From: RGIG5612 sp050944475
Lineage (GTDB): Bacteria > Bacillota > Clostridia > Lachnospirales > Lachnospiraceae
Direction of reading: 5' to 3'
DNA length: 64,000 bases
NCBI GenBank assembly: GCA_050944475.1
Contig: JBMNRD010000001.1
Span: 62,001-126,000, forward strand
The notes under the pieces were generated by a model. That model did not search any database. It worked only from the letters and a program-made list of their open reading frames with translations, and was not told where the DNA came from. The position numbers and the translations under genes are program-made. Positions 59,597 through 64,000 of the stretch are shown in pieces (the first letter of the stretch is position 1; each line of letters opens with the position of its first letter).

Positions 59597-60772
59597 TTAA
59601 ATATTTATTATCTCCACGGTCTCAATCGCCTTGCGGTACATTTCCTCTATCTGCCCCTCAAGCTTTTTCTCGGATCTGAGAATCCTGTCGAGGCGGGGCT
59701 TTGTAACCGGGTGTTTTGCGACAAAAACCGTGCAGCAGTCCTCATAAGGAAGAATCGATGTTTCGTAGGTGCCTATTTCTTTCGAAACCTCCACAATATC
59801 AAGCTTGTCAAAACCGCAAAGGGGCCTGTAGACCGGGAGTTTACATACCTCATTGACTACGAATATGCTCTGCAGGGTCTGGCTTGCGACCTGTCCGATA
59901 CTCTCGCCGGTGACAAGCCCGAGAGCTCCTCTTTCATCGGCAAAATGCTCCGCAATCCTCATCATGAAACGCCTCATGATAATGGTCAGTTCATCATGCG
60001 GGCATGTCCGGTATATTTTCATCTGAATATCCGTGAAATTCACGATATGAAGCCTCATAGGGCCCGAATACCTTGCAATAATCCTCGCCAGATCCACGAC
60101 CTTCTGCTTTGCCCTCTCGGATGTGTAGGGCGGCGCATGGAAATAAACCGCGTCAATTCCAACCCCCCTTTTCGCAATAATATATCCCGCCACCGGGCTG
60201 TCAATACCGCCTGAAAGAAGCAGCATTGCGCAGCCTGATGAACCGACGGGCATCCCTCTCGGCCCGGGAATCATCTCGGAATAAATATTTATGTCGGCGG
60301 GTCTTACTTCCACCTGCAGGCTGACCTGCGGCTTGTGGACATCAACCCGCGTTTCCGGAAATGCGTCCAAAACGACCTCGCCAAGAAGCTTATTTATATC
60401 AACCGAGGTTATGGGGTAGGACTTGTCCGCGCGCCTTGAATTCACCTTAAAGGTAAAATTCTTCTCCTCATAGGTTTTCTCAATATATTCTAAAACATGA
60501 CCCTTAAGGGCTTCAAAACCGCACTTTTCATGCTGGGTCACGGGACAGATTCCGGCAACGCCGAAAACCTTTGTGATTGCGTCAATCGTTTCAACCGCCT
60601 CGCTCTCGTCCGAGGTTACGTAAATCCTTCCGTCCGCTTTTCTGACCGCATAGGGGTGACTCAGCACCCTGAGAGCGCTTTTTATATTCCTGACCAGCAT
60701 ATCTTCGAAGATATGCCTGTTTTTGCCCTTGATTCCGATCTCGGAATATTTAATTAAATACATTCTTTCCAT
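59597..60772 (-). CDS. thiI: tRNA 4-thiouridine synthase
   Basis: 391 residues from the ATG at 60772; an ATG three codons later is an alternative and the frame to 60820 is noncoding. IKYSEIGIKGKNR opening, THUMP domain (~60-165), PP-loop LLSGGIDSPVAGY. No C-terminal rhodanese domain, as in other Gram-positive ThiI proteins. It thiolates U8 of tRNA using sulfur from the cysteine desulfurase encoded just upstream. Confidence 0.96.
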   Translation of the reverse strand: MERMYLIKYSEIGIKGKNRHIFEDMLVRNIKSALRVLSHPYAVRKADGRIYVTSDESEAVETIDAITKVFGVAGICPVTQHEKCGFEALKGHVLEYIEKTYEEKNFTFKVNSRRADKSYPITSVDINKLLGEVVLDAFPETRVDVHKPQVSLQVEVRPADINIYSEMIPGPRGMPVGSSGCAMLLLSGGIDSPVAGYIIAKRGVGIDAVYFHAPPYTSERAKQKVVDLARIIARYSGPMRLHIVNFTDIQMKIYRTCPHDELTIIMRRFMMRIAEHFADERGALGLVTGESIGQVASQTLQSIFVVNEVCKLPVYRPLCGFDKLDIVEVSKEIGTYETSILPYEDCCTVFVAKHPVTKPRLDRILRSEKKLEGQIEEMYRKAIETVEIINI

Positions 60773-60894
60773 TTCTGTCTCTCTTTGAAATATTGCCGCT
60801 TCAGAATAATATCGCTGCAAAATATTGCGGCCCGGAATATTGTCGCTTCAAGTATTATCCGCGGATTTTATCATATTGTTCTCGTTTCGTCCGT

Positions 60895-62073
60895 TTATCT
60901 GGCCACGAAGCTTGACAAAACCGGAAGCAGTTCCTTAAGCGCGCTCAGGGTATAGTCAATTTCCTCCCTGCACGTATCCTTGCAGAGGCTGAACCTGAGT
61001 GTGCAGTCCGCCTCTTCGGCACTGAGTCCTATCGCCCGAAGCGTTCCCGAAAGTTTCGGTTTGCTTAATGAGCAGGCGGAACCGGCGGAAGCATATATCC
61101 CCTTTTCCGCCAACGCATTCAACAAGACTTCGCTTTTTATCGGGGAAAATGATGCGCTTACGATGTGCGGTGCTCCCTCCGTGCGACTGTTAATTTTTAT
61201 GTTAAATATTGGACATATAGGTTTAAGCTCATCATTGATTGCTTCCAATTGTGAGGTTAAATATTCCTTCAGTTCCCTCATGCGGGCAGTATTTTTTGCA
61301 AGACGAGCATATGCAAGCTCCGCGGCCTTGCCAAGGCCTGCAGCTCCGGGTACATTGTCTGTTCCGCTCCGCCGGCCCCTTTGCTGCCCTCCCCCGAGCA
61401 TCAACGGCCTGATTTTCACCTTATTGTTTATATATAAAAATCCCGCTCCCTTCGGCCCGTGGAACTTATGGGCGGATACGCTGAGCAGGTCGATATTCAT
61501 TTTAGACGGATAAATCTCGTACTTTCCGAAGGCCTGAACTGCATCCACATGATAAATTACGGCCGGATTTATCCTGCTGATAAGCCCGCCTATTGCGGCA
61601 ACGTCCTGAACCGCGCCGGTTTCATTGTTCACAAATATAGTGCTTACCATAATCGTGTCCGGAGTAATGCTTTCCTTCAGCTCTTCAAGGCTGATACGGC
61701 CGTCGCCGTCCACCGGCAGACAGGTAAGCCGAAAGCCCTCGCTTTCAAGATATTTCAGCGGCTCCGACACGCTTGGATGCTCGATAGCGGTCGTGATAAT
61801 ATGATTGCCCGCCCGCCTGTTCGCCATGGCGCAGCCGATTAAAGCCAGGTTATTCGACTCGGTGCCTCCGGATGTAAATACAATCTCCTTCTCATCCGCC
61901 TTCAAAATCCCGGCAATAATCCGGGCAGCGGCCTTAATATAGCGCTCGCTTTCCACGCCTTTCATATGCTTTGAGGAGGGATTCCCGAAATCCTTCTCCA
62001 TGACCTGTATGACTATTTCCGTTACTTCCTTCGCGACCCTTGTGGTTGCGCTGTTATCAAGATATGCTTCCAT
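60895..62073 (-). CDS. cysteine desulfurase (NifS/IscS family)
   Basis: 392 residues from the ATG at 62073 (TGATG overlap with the rsmE stop, GGAGGAG before it). YLDNSATTRV opening, VFTSGGTESNNLAL, PLP-binding Lys in SAHKFHGPKGAGFLY, and persulfide Cys in SAGSACSLSKPKLSG. It takes sulfur from cysteine. Placement before thiI suggests a NifZ-like desulfurase dedicated to tRNA thiolation, as in Bacillus. Confidence 0.94.
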   Translation of the reverse strand: MEAYLDNSATTRVAKEVTEIVIQVMEKDFGNPSSKHMKGVESERYIKAAARIIAGILKADEKEIVFTSGGTESNNLALIGCAMANRRAGNHIITTAIEHPSVSEPLKYLESEGFRLTCLPVDGDGRISLEELKESITPDTIMVSTIFVNNETGAVQDVAAIGGLISRINPAVIYHVDAVQAFGKYEIYPSKMNIDLLSVSAHKFHGPKGAGFLYINNKVKIRPLMLGGGQQRGRRSGTDNVPGAAGLGKAAELAYARLAKNTARMRELKEYLTSQLEAINDELKPICPIFNIKINSRTEGAPHIVSASFSPIKSEVLLNALAEKGIYASAGSACSLSKPKLSGTLRAIGLSAEEADCTLRFSLCKDTCREEIDYTLSALKELLPVLSSFVAR

Positions 62074-62816
62074 CACTCCTCCATGGCAAATGTCAGTACG
62101 CTAAGCAGCATCAGCGGCGCCGTTTCCGTGCGCAAAATCCTTTTTCCGAGGGAAATGCTGTGGGCTCCGGCTTCATTTGCCTGAAGCACCTCTTTCTCCT
62201 CAAAGCCGCCCTCCGGTCCGATGAAAACGGCAACACTCATGCCCGGAGTTATTTTGCCTAAGATTTCCTTGGTTGTCACTATGTCCTTAAAATTCTCATA
62301 AGGAATCAGTTTTAAGGATATTTCCTCCTTGGAAGCGTAATCAAAGGCTTCCTGAAGGGACATGATTTCCTTAACCTTCGGGACAATGCCGCGCCTTGAC
62401 TGCTTGGCGGCGCTTTCGGCAATCTTCTGCCACCTTTCCTGTTTGGCGCCGGCTTTCCTGTCGTCGTATTTTACAATACTTCTTGCCGTCCGCACCGGTA
62501 TGATTTCATAAACTCCCAACTCAACGCTCTTTTGAATAATGTTCTCAAACTTGTCCGCCTTCGGGAGCCCCTGAAACAGATAGAACCTGACGGAATGCTC
62601 GGAAACCGAACCGCCCGTTTCAAGAATATCACATATCACCTCATTTTCTTCGATTGAGGCTATCTCGCACATGTAATCATTGCCTGCTCCGTCGCTGATT
62701 AACAACTGCTCGCCGGCACGCATGCGAAGCACGTTTCTTATATGATTCACATCGGAGCCGATGATAAACACCTGCTCCGATGTAATGTTTGAAGGCTCGG
62801 CAAAAAAATGGTTCAT
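62073..62816 (-). CDS. rsmE: 16S rRNA m3U1498 methyltransferase
   Basis: 247 residues, SPOUT family. MNHFFAEP opening with HIRNVLRMRAGE, and FIGPEGGFEEKEV with LGKRILRTETAPL in the knot region. It methylates U1498 of 16S rRNA. It follows prmA by 4 nt; the ribosome site is weak. Confidence 0.96.
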   Translation of the reverse strand: MNHFFAEPSNITSEQVFIIGSDVNHIRNVLRMRAGEQLLISDGAGNDYMCEIASIEENEVICDILETGGSVSEHSVRFYLFQGLPKADKFENIIQKSVELGVYEIIPVRTARSIVKYDDRKAGAKQERWQKIAESAAKQSRRGIVPKVKEIMSLQEAFDYASKEEISLKLIPYENFKDIVTTKEILGKITPGMSVAVFIGPEGGFEEKEVLQANEAGAHSISLGKRILRTETAPLMLLSVLTFAMEE

Positions 62817-62820
62817 AAAC

Positions 62821-63795
62821 TTAAATGCATCTTGCTATGACGCTGCGCCAGTCTCCATCGGAAAGCACCTGCACAAGCTCAAGCCGGGGATTGGCATTTA
62901 CCGCAGCCGCAATCAGCTCCTCCTTACTATCTATGATGCCGCCGGCAATGAACACGGCTCCGGGATTCATGTAATTATGAACGTCTGCCGCAAGCGGCTC
63001 TATGACTTCCGCAATTATGTTTGCAAGAACTATATCACCCTTGTGTTCGCTGTAATATCTCTGTATTACCGGATCGCACAGTACGTTGCCCGTATGAATG
63101 ATATAGGTGTTCAAAGATATCTCATTCACCTCGAAATTTTCCGCCGCAACGGCTGTTGCCAAAGGGTCAATGTCTACCGCCAGGACCTCGGATGCTCCCG
63201 TTTTCAACGCACCTATCGAAAGGATGCCGCTTCCGCAACCCAGATCAATCACTCTGTCGCCCTTTTTCATGTATTTTGAAAGGCATTTGAGGCACATCCT
63301 TGTGGTCTCATGAAGTCCGGTTCCGAAGGCCATTCCCGGGTCAATGTTGACAACCGCCCTGCCCTCCATTTCTTCGGGAAGTTTCTCCCAGGTGGGCTTT
63401 ATCACAATATCCCCCACCATAAAAGGCTTGAAAAATTCCTTCCACTTGTTCTCCCAGCCCGTTGAATCCTCTATTCCGGCGTTAAACTCCATGGGGGCAA
63501 GACCTAACATCTCCCCGGCCTCCTTAAGGCCCTGCCGGACGGCTTCAATCCTCACGTTCTGCGCGGTAACCGATGCCTCGTCTTCCTGAAATTCTTCATA
63601 AAAACTGATGAAGCAGGTCCCGTCGTTCTCGGGGAGCTCCTTGACAAAGTCAGCATACATCCCGTTAATTTCCTCATCGGCGGGCCTGATATTGTCTTCA
63701 ATTTGTATGTCTGAAATATCAAAATCCGTCAGCACCGCGCTTACTATGTCCGCATCCTTTGTCGTTGTCTTGATTGTATACTTGTTCCAGAGCAT
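62821..63795 (-). CDS. prmA: ribosomal protein L11 methyltransferase
   Basis: 324 residues. N-terminal substrate-binding domain, then SAM site VIDLGCGSGILSIGA and VDIDPLAT, GTGLHETTRMCL motif and IVLANIIAEVI. It trimethylates L11. dnaJ-prmA-rsmE is a conserved Firmicute order; the start is 1 nt after the dnaJ stop. Confidence 0.97.
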   Translation of the reverse strand: MLWNKYTIKTTTKDADIVSAVLTDFDISDIQIEDNIRPADEEINGMYADFVKELPENDGTCFISFYEEFQEDEASVTAQNVRIEAVRQGLKEAGEMLGLAPMEFNAGIEDSTGWENKWKEFFKPFMVGDIVIKPTWEKLPEEMEGRAVVNIDPGMAFGTGLHETTRMCLKCLSKYMKKGDRVIDLGCGSGILSIGALKTGASEVLAVDIDPLATAVAAENFEVNEISLNTYIIHTGNVLCDPVIQRYYSEHKGDIVLANIIAEVIEPLAADVHNYMNPGAVFIAGGIIDSKEELIAAAVNANPRLELVQVLSDGDWRSVIARCI

Positions 63796-63796
63796 T

Positions 63797-64000
63797 CTAT
63801 TCCCCCATTGCGGCCGTGAAGGCCTTCAATGCTTCTTTCTGCTTGGACGTCAGGTGTTTGGGTACATCTACTACTAAAGTAGTATACTGGTCACCCCTTC
63901 TGTTTTTATCGTTCAGATAAGGAACTCCTTTTCCCTTTAAGCGGATTTTTGTATTGGTCTGTGTTCCCGCTTTAATGGGAAACAGTACTTCCCCGTCTAT
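63797..64000 (-). CDS. dnaJ: chaperone DnaJ, C-terminal end only
   Basis: The last 67 codons and stop are in the window; the rest lies to the right. IDGEVLFPIKAGTQTNTKIRLKG, KGVPYLNDKNRRGDQY and VDVPKHLTSKQKEALKAF are the closing beta-domain and dimer tail of DnaJ. Cofactor of DnaK; likely head of the downstream prmA-rsmE unit. Confidence 0.93.
   Translation of the reverse strand: MDGEVLFPIKAGTQTNTKIRLKGKGVPYLNDKNRRGDQYTTLVVDVPKHLTSKQKEALKAFTAAMGE

Noticed and set aside
59564..60214. 216-codon plus-strand frame
   Set aside because: Antisense to thiI; no family resemblance.
1..64000. tRNA genes, CRISPR arrays, insertion sequences, integrases
   Set aside because: Scanned both strands for T-loop motifs, regularly spaced repeats and transposase-type frames; none seen by eye.

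Overview
The window is a chromosomal stretch of a Gram-positive anaerobe of the class Clostridia, most like Lachnospiraceae. Supporting signs are a YtvI-type sporulation protein, an oxygen-sensitive class III ribonucleotide reductase with its activase, formate-tetrahydrofolate ligase beside a methenyl-THF cyclohydrolase-type protein, a PPi-type phosphofructokinase, ECF thiamine uptake under a TPP riboswitch, IreB-RuvX-DUF1292 and RNase J. Nearly all genes are on the minus strand; only a degenerate-receiver AraC regulator (27072-28637) and the phosphofructokinase (33697-34935) are on the plus strand. I see no tRNA, rRNA, CRISPR array, insertion sequence or prophage.

Layout, left to right. 1-4059: two-gene surface-polymer unit, a CDP-glycerol glycerophosphotransferase-family protein followed by an unusual YidC-like/sulfatase fusion that runs off the left edge. 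4210-9181: TRAP transporter (DctP-DctM-DctQ) co-transcribed with an OmpR-type response regulator and histidine kinase. 9530-10408: LytTR regulator with DUF3021 membrane partner. 10717-11555: rplM-rpsI. 11848-15907: MarR regulator with a heterodimeric ABC exporter, preceded by a promoter buried in an operator palindrome. 16172-26759: an eight-gene operon containing two complete molybdenum oxidoreductase/Fe-S subunit pairs of the pyrogallol-phloroglucinol transhydroxylase type, a TPR protein, a transglutaminase-like protein with an altered catalytic His, and two DUF6273 proteins. It starts from a TTGACA-16-TATAAT promoter and faces a divergent AraC regulator whose receiver domain has lost its phosphorylation residues. 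28701-35003: one-carbon, folate and glycolytic genes. 35079-42634: ion-channel-like protein, ispF, atypical thioredoxin reductase, nrdD (fused to a glutaredoxin-like domain), nrdG, thiT. 42918-64000: housekeeping block clpB, ytvI, prfA, prmC, DUF1385, rpmE, CPBP protease, U32 peptidase, O-methyltransferase, YceG-like protein, RNase J, DUF1292, ruvX, ireB, mtaB, thiI, cysteine desulfurase, rsmE, prmA and the 3' end of dnaJ.

The most distinctive part is the 16-27 kb transhydroxylase operon. Both large subunits keep the Asp-Ser pair and upstream His known from the Pelobacter acidigallici enzyme, lack an N-terminal Fe-S cysteine motif and carry no Tat signal, so they are probably cytoplasmic. One small subunit has lost exactly the four cysteines of one cubane cluster as a set, leaving twelve for three clusters. 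The substrate cannot be read from sequence; a polyphenol or other hydroxylated aromatic is the family-based inference.

Coordinates and translations were read by eye. Promoters, operators and RNA structures are pattern matches, not folding calculations. No database search was run.
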